Notes under the pieces: model-generated
The model's database searches: none
The model's input: only the letters and a program-made list of their open reading frames with translations
Told to the model about the DNA's origin: nothing
Program-made: the position numbers and the translations under genes
In this document: positions 24,443-33,506 of the stretch, piece by piece
Position numbering within the stretch: position 1 is the first letter of the stretch
How the letters are laid out: every line of letters starts with the position of its first letter
Assembly: GCA_009841045.1 (NCBI GenBank)
Contig: VXMO01000018.1
Span: forward strand, 1-35,547
Direction: 5' to 3'
DNA: 35,547 nt
Origin: Dehalococcoidia bacterium
Lineage (GTDB): Bacteria; Chloroflexota; Dehalococcoidia; UBA6926

Positions 24443-25543
24443 ATGGACGTCGGAATCATCGGCCTTCCCTCAAGCGGCAAGACCACACTGCTGAACGCGC
24501 TCACACATGCCCACGCGGAAACAGGCGCATTCACTGCTGCCACGCAGCCCAACCTTGGAGTCGTCCGCATCCCGGACCCACGGCTGGATCGAATTTCTGA
24601 GCTTGTCCAGCCGAAGCGAGTCGTGCAGGCGGAGCTTTCGTTCATCGATATACCGGGACAGCCGCCGGAGATGGGCAAGTCGCGGGGCATCCAGGGACAG
24701 TACCTGCTGGAGGTGAGCCAGGCGGACGCGCTGCTGCTGGTCGTTCGCGCTTTCCGTTCTCCGGCCCTGCCCGATCCGACGCCGGAGGCCGATATCGAAA
24801 CCATGCTCATGGAGATGGTGTTCGCGGACATGGCAATCGTCACACGGCGGCTTGAGCGCATCGAGGATTCACTGAAAGGGGCGCGGGCGACTGAGCGTGA
24901 CGCCCTGCTGGCCGAGGCTGATCTGCTGCGTCGTCTCCACGCCGCGCTCGAAAACAGCGATGCTATCCGAAGCGTGGATATGACACCTGATGAGGAGCGC
25001 ATGATCGCCGGTTTCACATTCCTGACGACCAAGCCGTTAATCATTGCGCTGAATATCTCGGAGGATGATCTTTCGCGGAGTGATGAGCTTTCTGCGGAGT
25101 GGAACGCAAAGCATGGCGGCTCGACCACCGGCTGCATCGCGCTTTCTGCTCGGCTGGAGGAGGAACTTTCCCAACTTGAGCCGGAGGAGGCTGCGGCGTT
25201 CCGGGAGGAGATGGGCGCGCCCACAGATGCAATCGGTGAGTTATCACGACTTGCGCAGTCGGTGGCGGGGCTAATTACCTTCTACACGGTGGGGCCGAAC
25301 GAGACGCGGGCCTGGCAGCTTGAAACGGACACGCCTGCGCCACAGGCGGCGGGAAGGAAGATCCACACTGACATGGAACGCGGCTTCATCCGCGCTGAGG
25401 TCACGTCATATGACGACTTCATCGCGGTGGAGGGCAAGTTCGCCGAGGCGCGCCGCCACGGCACACTCCGGCAGGAGGGAAAGACCTACCTCATCCAGGA
25501 CGGAGACGTTGTAACGTTCCTGTTCAACGTGTCAGGACGGTAG
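24443..25543 (+). CDS. ychF: YchF/Obg-like GTPase (divergent)
   Basis: A 366-residue P-loop NTPase of the YchF/OLA1 group, ribosome-associated proteins that prefer ATP. G1 is GLPSSGKTT (7-15). The G4 position reads NISE (204-207), fitting the NxxE form that explains ATP preference. A coiled-coil insert (about 130-175) and a C-terminal TGS-like domain (LITFYTVGPNETRAW... GFIRAEV) are present in the right order. The G3 region reads DIPGQPPEMGKSRGIQGQ, differing from the usual DIAGLVxGAxxGEGLGN, so this is a divergent branch or a separate subfamily. It starts seven bases after the pseudokinase stop, without a clear Shine-Dalgarno, so it is probably translated by coupling. Confidence 0.8.
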   Translation: MDVGIIGLPSSGKTTLLNALTHAHAETGAFTAATQPNLGVVRIPDPRLDRISELVQPKRVVQAELSFIDIPGQPPEMGKSRGIQGQYLLEVSQADALLLVVRAFRSPALPDPTPEADIETMLMEMVFADMAIVTRRLERIEDSLKGARATERDALLAEADLLRRLHAALENSDAIRSVDMTPDEERMIAGFTFLTTKPLIIALNISEDDLSRSDELSAEWNAKHGGSTTGCIALSARLEEELSQLEPEEAAAFREEMGAPTDAIGELSRLAQSVAGLITFYTVGPNETRAWQLETDTPAPQAAGRKIHTDMERGFIRAEVTSYDDFIAVEGKFAEARRHGTLRQEGKTYLIQDGDVVTFLFNVSGR

Positions 25544-25576
25544 AGATTTCCAGTGAACGTTGAGCTTTCGCGGCCG

Positions 25577-25873
25577 CTATTGATTAGTTGCGAAACAGCT
25601 GTGATTCACTAACCACTTTTGTTCCATGACGATCGCACGGTCAAAAGTACTTTCCACCGTGTATCTCTCCCCACAGGCAGTACACGTAAATCCCCTGCGA
25701 GAGAAGCCTGCCTCTGGTATTCCACGGACGATGGCGGCCAACAGATTGCGGTACTCGTCCGTGTCAGGCCATGAATATGGAGCCGCTGTGTGTTCAAGAA
25801 TCATATGGCCGATGAGGTGACCTTCCTGGATGCTCTTGTCACACTGTGGACATTGGATGATGTCGAAGTTCAC
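25577..25873 (-). CDS. Small zinc-finger-like protein, unknown function
   Basis: A 98-residue protein with a C2H2-like unit near its start: CPQC followed by HLIGHMILEH, and a second CTACGERY pair with NHSC at the C-terminus. These could bind one or two zinc ions. The frame is open from 25936, but I choose the GTG at 25873 because AAGGAG lies nine bases before it; an earlier start would overlap the CoxL-like gene. It follows the molybdenum hydroxylase operon by 38 bases on the same strand, so it may be its last gene. No named family was recognised. DNA- or RNA-binding is possible but unproven. Confidence 0.65.
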   Translation of the reverse strand: MNFDIIQCPQCDKSIQEGHLIGHMILEHTAAPYSWPDTDEYRNLLAAIVRGIPEAGFSRRGFTCTACGERYTVESTFDRAIVMEQKWLVNHSCFATNQ

Positions 25874-25910
25874 AATGCAGGGCTCCTTGAGTACTGTGTG
25901 ATTTGATGCG

Positions 25911-28241
25911 CTAGCCCTGCGCGTCCTGGATGGCACGCCAGACGCGTTCAGGCGTTAGCGGCATCTCAATGTGGCTGACGCCAAGAGGCGAAAGCGCGTC
26001 GACGACGGCGTTCACAACGGCGGACGGCGCGCCTGTCGTGGGGCCTTCGCCCATTCCCTTGACACCCAGCGAGTTCAACGGGGACGGCGTTTCGGAGAAC
26101 GCAACGACAAACTCCGGCGTCATCTCAGCCGTCGGTATCGCGTAGTCCATCAGCGAGGCGTTCAGGAGCTGCCCTGTCTGATCGTATTCAGAAATCTCGT
26201 ACAACGCCTGCCCAATGCCCTGCGTCGCGCCGCCATGCACCTGCCCCACCACCGTCATGGGGTTCACGATGACGCCCTGGTCATCGACGGTGTAGAGGCG
26301 CTGGAGATCAACGTCGCCGGTCTCGGTGTCCACCTCAACGACAGCGATGTACGTGCCGAAGTTGTAGGTCAGGCCGCTGGGCTGGTAGAACGAATCCTCA
26401 TCAAGGCCGAACTCCATGTCCGCCGGGCGGGCCAGCACCTGGAAGGAGGCGTCCGCTACTTCGGCGAACGGGAGTGTGCGCTCCCTGTTTGTGGTGCAGA
26501 CGAAAACCCCGCCCTCCAGCGTCATATGGTCGGGTTCGCAGCCCATCATGTGGGCGGAGAGTTTCAGCATCTTGTCGCGCACCTTTTCGGCGGCGATCTT
26601 GGCGGACATGCCGCCCGTCACAAGCGCGCGGCTGCCGTACGTCCCGACTCCGTGCGCGACGGTGGCGGTGTCGCCGTGGAGAACGGTTACGTCGTCATCG
26701 GAAATGCCAAAAACGTCAGCGACAATCTGGGCAAAGACGGTCTCGCCGCCCTGCCCGTGCGGAGACGAGCCGGTGAACAGCGTGACCTTGCCGCCGCGAT
26801 CAACGCGCACCCTGCCCCATTCATAGCGGCTGCTGCTGGGATCAACCGGGCTGGGACCGGAGCCGCCCGTCTTGACCCACGAGGCGACGCCGATGCCCAT
26901 ATGACGCCCCTCAGCGCGCGCCTGTTGCTGCTGTTCCCGCAGTTGCCGGTAGCTGCTGAGTTCCATGACCTGGTCAAGGGATGCTTCGTAGTTTCCGCTG
27001 TCGAACACATCGCCGCCGCCGGTTCGCATTGGCTGATCGAAAGGCGGTAGGTAGTTGCGGCGGCGAATCTCGGTCGGATCAAGGCCAAGCTCACTCGCGA
27101 GCCGATCCAGTCCACGCTCAATAAGGTGGATGCCCTCCGGCCTTCCCGCGCCGCGGTACGGTCCCTGCGGTGTGGTGTTGGTGTAGCCGTTCCGAACTTC
27201 GAACTCAACGTTCGGGATGTCATACACGCCGGTTGAGATCATGGCTGACGAGGCGGACAGGGACGGCTCAGGTCCCTTGGCGTACGCGCCGAGATCATGC
27301 AGGTGGCGCACCCGGAGGCCGGTCAGCTTGCCGTCAGCGTCCGCGGACACTTCAAGGTATGAGGTCTTGCCACGCGCCTGGTGCATCGCCAGAAAATCCT
27401 CGGTGCGCGTGGCGACCCACTTGACGGGCACGCCAAGGTGCATCGACGCAATGCAGAGAAGCGCATACTCGGGATCCTCGTGCTTCACGCCGAAACCGCC
27501 GCCGACATCCGGCGCAACCACGCGGACACTGTCCGAGGACAGGTGCAGAATCTCGGCGAGGTGATCACGCAGAGCGTGTGGCGTCTGAACTGTCGCCCAC
27601 AGGCTCATCGTCTCCTGGACGGGGTCCCAATGCGCGAGGCCGGCACGAGGTTCCATCGGCACGCCATGGATCTTCTGATTCACTATCCGTTCACGGACGA
27701 TAACCGCGGCTTCCTCAAAGGCCTGGGAGACGTTGCCGAGCTGATGCCGCCAGTGGATGATTCCGTTTGGACGATCATCATGGACGCGAGGGGCGTCATC
27801 CCGAAGCGCCTTCTCCACATCGATTGCGGCCTCCAACGGCTCGTAGTCGACGAAGATCAGATCAGCCGCGTCACGCGCGCCATAACGGGTATCCGCGACG
27901 ACCACCGCCACAACCTCGCCGACGTGCCGTGCCTTATCGACTGCGATCAGGTCGTACGGAGCCGATTCCGCGCCGTAAAACCTCAACGGGACGGTTGGAT
28001 TGGTGCCGAAACGAGGATGGATATCCTTGCCGGTGAAAACGGCGGTGACACCGGGCGCCTGCAGGGCTGCCGAGGTGTCGATGCTGCGGATGCGGGCGTG
28101 GGCGTGAGGACTGCGGACAAGGCTTAGCCACTGGGTTCCGGGAACCTTGATGTCCTCGACAAACGCGCCTCGGCCAAGAAGGAGTTTTTCGTCCTCACGC
28201 CGAGCGACGGATTGCCCAACAAGCTTCGCGTCCGTGGCCAT
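25911..28241 (-). CDS. CoxL-like molybdenum hydroxylase large subunit 2
   Basis: A 776-residue aldehyde oxidase/xanthine dehydrogenase-type large subunit. The cofactor loop is GGGFGVK at 247-253, and the active-site loop is PYRGAGRPE at 361-369, the form II CoxL-like pattern (AYRGAGR) rather than the AYRCSFR of true CO dehydrogenase. A KGMGEGPT motif with the catalytic glutamate lies near the C-terminus. So it probably oxidises an aldehyde, purine or other organic substrate rather than CO. The ATG at 28241 follows AGGA by eight bases and comes 20 bases after the FAD-subunit stop; in-frame codons further upstream are ignored. It is clearly paralogous to the large subunit at 29131-31494. Confidence 0.9.
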   Translation of the reverse strand: MATDAKLVGQSVARREDEKLLLGRGAFVEDIKVPGTQWLSLVRSPHAHARIRSIDTSAALQAPGVTAVFTGKDIHPRFGTNPTVPLRFYGAESAPYDLIAVDKARHVGEVVAVVVADTRYGARDAADLIFVDYEPLEAAIDVEKALRDDAPRVHDDRPNGIIHWRHQLGNVSQAFEEAAVIVRERIVNQKIHGVPMEPRAGLAHWDPVQETMSLWATVQTPHALRDHLAEILHLSSDSVRVVAPDVGGGFGVKHEDPEYALLCIASMHLGVPVKWVATRTEDFLAMHQARGKTSYLEVSADADGKLTGLRVRHLHDLGAYAKGPEPSLSASSAMISTGVYDIPNVEFEVRNGYTNTTPQGPYRGAGRPEGIHLIERGLDRLASELGLDPTEIRRRNYLPPFDQPMRTGGGDVFDSGNYEASLDQVMELSSYRQLREQQQQARAEGRHMGIGVASWVKTGGSGPSPVDPSSSRYEWGRVRVDRGGKVTLFTGSSPHGQGGETVFAQIVADVFGISDDDVTVLHGDTATVAHGVGTYGSRALVTGGMSAKIAAEKVRDKMLKLSAHMMGCEPDHMTLEGGVFVCTTNRERTLPFAEVADASFQVLARPADMEFGLDEDSFYQPSGLTYNFGTYIAVVEVDTETGDVDLQRLYTVDDQGVIVNPMTVVGQVHGGATQGIGQALYEISEYDQTGQLLNASLMDYAIPTAEMTPEFVVAFSETPSPLNSLGVKGMGEGPTTGAPSAVVNAVVDALSPLGVSHIEMPLTPERVWRAIQDAQG

Positions 28242-28261
28242 GGCTCCGTCCTTTCTCGCGG

Positions 28262-29134
28262 CTATTCCCGGGCGCGCTCTACTGCCCGTGTGATAGCGCG
28301 CCGCGTCAGCACGCGGCACAGGTTCTGCCGGTACTCCGGCGAGCCGTGCAGGTCTGCGATGCACTCAAGGCCGTCCGCCGCCAAGGCGGATGCCGCCGAA
28401 ATGGCGTCCGGTGTCGGTACTTGCCCCCTCAGCGTGTCTTCGACTGCCGTTGCGCGGGCGGCGCGTGACGCCGCGCCGGTGATGCCGACGGCGACGCGGG
28501 ACAGATAACCGCTGTCGTCCAGCACGACGTGGGCAGCCACGCCCACGATGGCGAAGTGGGACGCTTTGTTTGCGAATTTGATATACGCCGCGCCCGTGCG
28601 TCCTTCCGTGATGGGGATGACGATCTCTGTGATGATTTCGTCCTCGGCGAGCGTGCTGATGAACGCGTCCATGATGAGTTCATCAACGGATACGACGCGC
28701 ACGCCGTTCAGCCCCGCGATCTCCGCCTGCGCATCGAGCGCAAGGAGCGTGGCGGGGTAGTCCGCGACGGGGTCGGCGTGAGCGATGCTGCCGCCGATGG
28801 TGCCGAGATTCCTCACCTGCACGTCCGCGATCTCCGCAGCCGTTTCAGCCAGCACCGGCAGCGTATCCTGGACCACGTCGGATCCGGCGACATGGGCGTG
28901 GCTGGTCATTGAGCCGATTCGCAGATTGCTCCCGTCGTTGCTGATGTGTGACAGTTCGCCGCGCGTCTTGCGCAGATCAACTATGAGGCCGGGCATGGCG
29001 ACGCGGAGTTTCATCATCGGCAGGAGGCTCTGACCACCGGCAATAACCTTGCCTTCGCCGGGACGCTCTCGCAGCAGGAGGATGGCGGCCGCGACGGTAT
29101 CGGGCGCTGCGTAGTCGAATGCTCCCGGAATCAT
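28262..29134 (-). CDS. Molybdenum hydroxylase FAD-binding (medium) subunit
   Basis: A 290-residue CoxM/xanthine dehydrogenase FAD subunit that accepts electrons from the 2Fe-2S subunit. The two FAD-binding motifs are seen: AGGQSLLP at 32-39 and TIGGSIAHADP at 112-122. The rest of the protein holds the CO-dehydrogenase flavoprotein C-terminal domain. The ATG overlaps the stop of the upstream large subunit (ATGA) and has GGAG seven bases before it. It stands between two large-subunit genes and probably serves both. Length matches the family (270-300). Confidence 0.93.
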   Translation of the reverse strand: MIPGAFDYAAPDTVAAAILLLRERPGEGKVIAGGQSLLPMMKLRVAMPGLIVDLRKTRGELSHISNDGSNLRIGSMTSHAHVAGSDVVQDTLPVLAETAAEIADVQVRNLGTIGGSIAHADPVADYPATLLALDAQAEIAGLNGVRVVSVDELIMDAFISTLAEDEIITEIVIPITEGRTGAAYIKFANKASHFAIVGVAAHVVLDDSGYLSRVAVGITGAASRAARATAVEDTLRGQVPTPDAISAASALAADGLECIADLHGSPEYRQNLCRVLTRRAITRAVERARE

Positions 29135-31494
29135 GATTGGTCTCCATTCTGCGCGTCCTGTATGGCGCGCCACACGCGCTCCGGCGTCAGCGGCATCGCG
29201 ATGTCTCGAACATTGAACGGGGCGAGCGCGTCAACAACTGCGTTGACCACGGCCGGGGGCGCGCCCGTCGTTGGGCCCTCTCCCATGCCCTTGACGCCGA
29301 GCGGGTTGGTGGGCGACGGGGTCTCGATGAACTCGGAGATGAACTCCGGCATCATCTCCGCCGTCGGCAGCGCATAGTCCATCAGTGACCCGCTGAGCAA
29401 CTGGCCGTTGTCGTCGTAGATGATGTCCTCATAGAGCGCCTGACCGATTCCCTGCGCTGCGCCGCCGTGAACCTGCCCCTCCACGATGACCGGATGGACG
29501 ACGACGCCCTGATCATCCACGCAGTACAGCTGCTGCAGATCAACGTCGCCCGTTTCCGGGTCAACTTCCACCACGGCGACATACGTGCCGTAATTGAAGG
29601 TGAGGTGAGTCGGCTGATAGAAGGAGGACTCGTCCAGCCCCATTTCCATGCCGGGCGGGCGCTCCAATACCCGATTGATGTTGGCGGCAACCTCGCGGAA
29701 AGTGATGGACGAGCCGTTGGCGGAGAACACACCGTCCGTGTACGTCACACTGTCCGAATCTGCGTTCAGCGCATGGGCGGCGAATTGAGTCATCTTGTCC
29801 AGGACCTTCTGGGAGGCCTGGAGGACCGCCGTGCCGCCAACGACCATATTGCGGCTGGCGAACGTGCCCGAGCCGTACGTGACTGTTGCCGTGTCGCCGT
29901 GCGTTACGGATATATCGTCCAGCGGGACGTGGAGGGTGTCCGCGGCCACCTGCGCGTAGGTGGTGTAGTTGCCCTGCCCGTGCGGCGAGGAGCCGGTGTA
30001 TATGGTGACCATTCCTGCGGGAGACACTTTCACGCGCGCCCACTCCGGCATGGAGGAGGAGGGATCAAGTGACGACGGGCCAAACCCGCCGGTCTTGACC
30101 CACGACGCAAGTCCGATTCCCAGGTACTTCCCGTCCGCGCGCATTTCACGCTGCCGCGCGCGCAAACCCTCGTAGTCGCTGACTTCAAGTGCGCGTTCGA
30201 GCGCTTCGGGGTAATTGCCGCTGTCGTAGATGTCTCCGCCGGGGGTGCGATAGTACGGGAACTCCTCCGGCTGGATCATGTTCCGACGGCGGATTTCCGC
30301 GGGGTCGATGTCCAGATCACGCGCCAGCATGTCCATGGCGCGTTCGATCAGGTAGATACCCTCAGGCCGACCGTACCCGCGGTACGCGCCCTCCGGCGTG
30401 TGGTTGGTGTAGACAGAGTGGACTTCAAACGAGGCTTCTCGAATGCCGTAGACGCCGGTGGCGATGATGGCGGATGTTTGCGCGACGATTGGGGTTGCTC
30501 CCTTGGGGAACGCGCCCAGGTCCGTGGTGTGCCGGAGCCTCAACGCTTTGACGCGGCCATCACGGTCGGCGGCCACTTCGAACTGGGAAGTCTTGCCGCG
30601 TGCATGGCTGAGAGAAAGGAACTCCTCCGTGCGCGAGGCGGCCCACTTGACGGGGAGTCCTAACTCCATCGAGGCGATGGCAAGGAGGAAGTACTCCACC
30701 TCTCCGCCATGCTTCGCGCCGAATCCTCCGCCAACGTCCGGCGCGACAGAGCGAATCTGGTCGGGAGAAAGCTCCAGCACTTCGGCCATCTGCGTTCGTA
30801 GCTCATGCGCGCCCTGTATAGACGCCCAGATGGTAAGGAACTGCGTGGCGGGGTCCCAGTGGGCGATGCCGGCGCGCGGCTCCATCGGCACGGCGTGGAT
30901 ACGCTGGTTCACGAAGTCGTGCCGCAGGATGATCTCGGAGTCCTCAAAGGTGCTGGACACGTTCTCCGTGCTCTTGAGCCAACGAACCTGTTCATTAGAG
31001 CGGTCATCATGCACCTGTGGCGCGTCGGGTCCCATCGCCTGCTCCGGTGTGTTGGCCACCGGCAGCGGCCGATAGTCGACCATCAACAGATCGGCAGCGT
31101 CTCGCGCCGCCTCCCGCGTTTCCGCAACCACGATGGCCACGATTTCCCCGGCGTACTTGGCCTTGTTCCTTGCGATGAGGGTGAACGCGGGCGCGCCGGC
31201 CGTACTGTCCGGGTTCTCCGCGTCTCGCACGGCGAGAACAGGCGGAATGGGGTTATATCGGGGGTGGACGTCCTCTCCGGTGAGAACGCGCAGCACGCCC
31301 GGATGTGCCATCGTGGCGGAGGAGTCGATGTTGAGAATATGGGCGTGGGCATGCGGGCTGCGAAAGAAGTGCGCCCAGACGGTTCCGGGGATATTGATGT
31401 CGTCAGAGAATGCGCCCTGCCCTCGCAGGAGGCGATCATCCTCCTTGCGGCGGGGCGACTGGCCGACCTGGCGGGGCGGGCTGGTTGTGGTCAT
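29131..31494 (-). CDS. CoxL-like molybdenum hydroxylase large subunit 1
   Basis: A 787-residue large subunit with a GGGFGAK cofactor loop (about 255-261), the active-site loop AYRGYGRPE (about 370-378), and KGMGEGPT near the end. It belongs to the same form II-like group as the other large subunit in this operon; long blocks are shared, for example HAVPMEPRAGIAHWDP against HGVPMEPRAGLAHWDP. The start is the ATG at 31494, seven bases after AGGTG that overlaps the small-subunit stop; a GTG at 31503 is possible. The order small, large 1, medium, large 2 is unusual. Substrate cannot be inferred. Confidence 0.92.
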   Translation of the reverse strand: MTTTSPPRQVGQSPRRKEDDRLLRGQGAFSDDINIPGTVWAHFFRSPHAHAHILNIDSSATMAHPGVLRVLTGEDVHPRYNPIPPVLAVRDAENPDSTAGAPAFTLIARNKAKYAGEIVAIVVAETREAARDAADLLMVDYRPLPVANTPEQAMGPDAPQVHDDRSNEQVRWLKSTENVSSTFEDSEIILRHDFVNQRIHAVPMEPRAGIAHWDPATQFLTIWASIQGAHELRTQMAEVLELSPDQIRSVAPDVGGGFGAKHGGEVEYFLLAIASMELGLPVKWAASRTEEFLSLSHARGKTSQFEVAADRDGRVKALRLRHTTDLGAFPKGATPIVAQTSAIIATGVYGIREASFEVHSVYTNHTPEGAYRGYGRPEGIYLIERAMDMLARDLDIDPAEIRRRNMIQPEEFPYYRTPGGDIYDSGNYPEALERALEVSDYEGLRARQREMRADGKYLGIGLASWVKTGGFGPSSLDPSSSMPEWARVKVSPAGMVTIYTGSSPHGQGNYTTYAQVAADTLHVPLDDISVTHGDTATVTYGSGTFASRNMVVGGTAVLQASQKVLDKMTQFAAHALNADSDSVTYTDGVFSANGSSITFREVAANINRVLERPPGMEMGLDESSFYQPTHLTFNYGTYVAVVEVDPETGDVDLQQLYCVDDQGVVVHPVIVEGQVHGGAAQGIGQALYEDIIYDDNGQLLSGSLMDYALPTAEMMPEFISEFIETPSPTNPLGVKGMGEGPTTGAPPAVVNAVVDALAPFNVRDIAMPLTPERVWRAIQDAQNGDQS

Positions 31495-31503
31495 GGCACG
31501 CAC

Positions 31504-31983
31504 CTACCGCGCCATTTGCTCGGCTGCGAATTCAATCGCGAGCACGATGTTCTGGTATCCCGTGCATCGGCACATGTTGCCCGCAAGGGCGTGACGGATC
31601 TCGTCACGGCTGGGGTTCGGGTTCTCGTTGAGGAGCGCTTTGGACATCATCAACATGCCGGGCGTGCAGAAACCGCATTGGAGACCATGTTTCTCCGCGA
31701 ACGCCTGCTGGATCGGGTGCAAAGTCCCATCCGCGTGGGCGAGGCCCTCCACGGTCTCGATCTGCTGGCCGTCCGCCTGCGCGGCAAGCATGGAGCATGA
31801 CTTGACCGCTTCTCCATTGAGAAGAACGGTGCATGAGCCACACTGTGACGTATCACAGCCGACGTGGGTGCCGGTCAGGCCAATAACGTCGCGGATGGCG
31901 TGGACAAGCAATAAGCGCGGCTCAACATTTATGGAATGCTCGGTACCATTGATGGTTAGCGTGATTGACACTGATTCAGCCAT
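31504..31983 (-). CDS. Molybdenum hydroxylase 2Fe-2S (small) subunit
   Basis: A 159-residue CoxS-type subunit with both 2Fe-2S clusters: the plant-type ferredoxin ligands C43, C48, C51 and C63, and the C-terminal set C103, C106, C138 and C140 (CGFCTPG ... MCRCTGYQNI). It relays electrons from the molybdenum site to FAD. The ATG at 31983 gives the normal family length; an in-frame GTG at 32034 would add 17 residues and remove most of the leader. AGGAGGGGAG stands upstream with a rather long spacing of about 12 bases. First gene of the operon; divergent from mgtE. Confidence 0.93.
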   Translation of the reverse strand: MAESVSITLTINGTEHSINVEPRLLLVHAIRDVIGLTGTHVGCDTSQCGSCTVLLNGEAVKSCSMLAAQADGQQIETVEGLAHADGTLHPIQQAFAEKHGLQCGFCTPGMLMMSKALLNENPNPSRDEIRHALAGNMCRCTGYQNIVLAIEFAAEQMAR

Positions 31984-32021
31984 AGCGCGGCAAGTCTCCC
32001 CTCCTAATCGCACCTGTGGGG

Positions 32022-32051
32022 ATGCTATTCCCACGCGGCGCGGGCGGTCAA
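32022..32051 (-). promoter_or_regulatory. Sigma70-like promoter of the molybdenum hydroxylase operon
   Basis: On the minus strand TTGACC (32051-32046, 5/6 to consensus) and TAGCAT (32027-32022, 4/6) are 18 bases apart. The start of transcription would be near 32015, about 32 bases before the small-subunit ATG, with the AGGAGGGGAG ribosome site inside the leader. Confidence 0.55.
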
Positions 32052-32128
32052 CTACTTGCAGCGTTCGTGGTAAGCCCTGCCGTTCGCTGGGCTATCATGG
32101 CCGAACCGTATTGCTAAAGGAGTTGGAC

Positions 32129-33499
32129 TTGGTTTCAGAACTCGAACAACCGCAGGCAATAACCCTGGACGAGGCGGCTCAGATTGCGGATGAGGTCAAG
32201 GAACTAATCGAGGCCGGCGAAGAGCATTCCGCATGGGAGCTGCTCCAAAACCTGCATCCCGCCGACATCGGGACCATCATAGCCGGGCTTCCCCGCGCCA
32301 GCAGAGACGCCATCATCTCCGTCATGTCGCCCGATACGGTCGCCTGGATATTGCACCAGATGAACCCGGTGGAGGCAGGGCGGGTGGCGACCCGGCTTGG
32401 GTCGAACATCCTCTCGTTCGCGCTTGCCCAGGCGCATCCCCGACAGGTGCTGAACGTGCTGGATCGGCTCCCTGTCCGGCGGGCGCGGGAGGTAGCCGCG
32501 TCCCTGGAACCGCTGGAAAGCGCGGAAATGCTCGAGTACGCGCCGGACACGGCCGGCGATCTGATGGTTGGGCAGACGCCCACAACGCACATCGACAGCC
32601 TCACGGGAGAGGCACGCGAGGTTCTGCGCTCACTGGAGGACATTCGGCAGAAGCTTACGCATCTCTTTCTTGTCGGAAACGACGGCGAACTGGTTGGACA
32701 GGTCAGTGTTGTCGAGCTTGCCTTGGCGGAGAACGAAACACCACTCCGAGAGATCGCATCGCCGCTCGTGGCAACCGTGACCACCGATACTCCCGCCCTC
32801 GAATGCGCGCGCCTGCAGCGCCACTACAACGTCACCCAGCTGCCCGTGACGAAGGACGAACGTCTGGTCGGGGTCATCCTTGCCGAGCACCTGCTGGCGG
32901 CGACGGTCGAACTGGATACGCGCCAGATGCAGCGGGTGGCAAACGTCGCGGGAGAGACGGTCGGCGGTCCCTTGTCGTCCTCGATTCGAACCCACCTGCC
33001 GTGGCTGATGATAAACTTGGGCACGACGTTCCTCGCCGCGGGCACAGTGTCGCTTTTTGAGTCGACTCTGGCGCAGGTGGTGGTGCTCGCGGCATTCCTG
33101 CCTGTTGTGGCGGGACAGGGAGGTATCGGCGGCACACAAACACTCACGCTCATCGTCCGGGCGATCGCGCTTGGGGAACTTGTCGGCATCGGCGCGCGAC
33201 GCCTGCTGATGCGTGAGGCCCTGCTCGGTCTCCTGCACGGGGTTGTTCTTGGCGTCCTGGTCGCAGTCATAGCTCTGCTGTGGAAACAGAATCCGGGCCT
33301 GGGTCTTGTGCTCGGACTGGCGATGTTGGGCAACATGGTGATTGCCGGGACAGTCGGAGCAGGGGTACCGCTCTTCCTGCGGCGGGTAGGCATCGACCCG
33401 GCAGTCTCGTCCGCCGTGGTCGTCACCACGTTCACCGATGTCTTCGGCTTCCTGCTATTCCTGGGCATCGCCAGTGCCTCCATCAACCTCATCACTTAG
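32129..33499 (+). CDS. mgtE: MgtE-type magnesium transporter
   Basis: MgtE is a Mg2+-gated channel in the cytoplasmic membrane. The 456-residue protein has the N-domain of helical repeats (about 30-145, ending in the EYAPDTAGDLM junction), a CBS pair (about 150-265) and five membrane helices (about 290-456). The pore helices carry GQGGIGGTQTLTLIVRAIALGE and AVVVTTFTDVFGF, with the conserved Asp. I choose TTG at 32129, six bases after GGAG; the open frame runs far upstream but is antisense to the small-subunit gene there. A TATCAT -10-like hexamer lies at 32093-32098, without a clear -35. Divergent from the molybdenum hydroxylase operon. Confidence 0.92.
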   Translation: MVSELEQPQAITLDEAAQIADEVKELIEAGEEHSAWELLQNLHPADIGTIIAGLPRASRDAIISVMSPDTVAWILHQMNPVEAGRVATRLGSNILSFALAQAHPRQVLNVLDRLPVRRAREVAASLEPLESAEMLEYAPDTAGDLMVGQTPTTHIDSLTGEAREVLRSLEDIRQKLTHLFLVGNDGELVGQVSVVELALAENETPLREIASPLVATVTTDTPALECARLQRHYNVTQLPVTKDERLVGVILAEHLLAATVELDTRQMQRVANVAGETVGGPLSSSIRTHLPWLMINLGTTFLAAGTVSLFESTLAQVVVLAAFLPVVAGQGGIGGTQTLTLIVRAIALGELVGIGARRLLMREALLGLLHGVVLGVLVAVIALLWKQNPGLGLVLGLAMLGNMVIAGTVGAGVPLFLRRVGIDPAVSSAVVVTTFTDVFGFLLFLGIASASINLIT

Positions 33500-33506
33500 G
33501 ATCGTC

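Noticed and set aside
25911-31983. Reading the operon as true aerobic CO dehydrogenase (coxSLM)
   Set aside because: Neither large subunit has the AYRCSFR loop with the copper-binding cysteine; both have form II-like loops, so a CO substrate is not supported.
31628-32128. A much longer N-terminus for MgtE on the plus strand
   Set aside because: The added 167 residues are antisense to the 2Fe-2S subunit gene and are not MgtE-like. The TTG at 32129 has a ribosome site and gives the family length.
32035-32128. Mg2+-sensing leader (M-box) in front of mgtE
   Set aside because: Only 94 bases separate mgtE from the divergent gene and no M-box-like set of helices was seen. Only a -10-like TATCAT at 32093 was noted.
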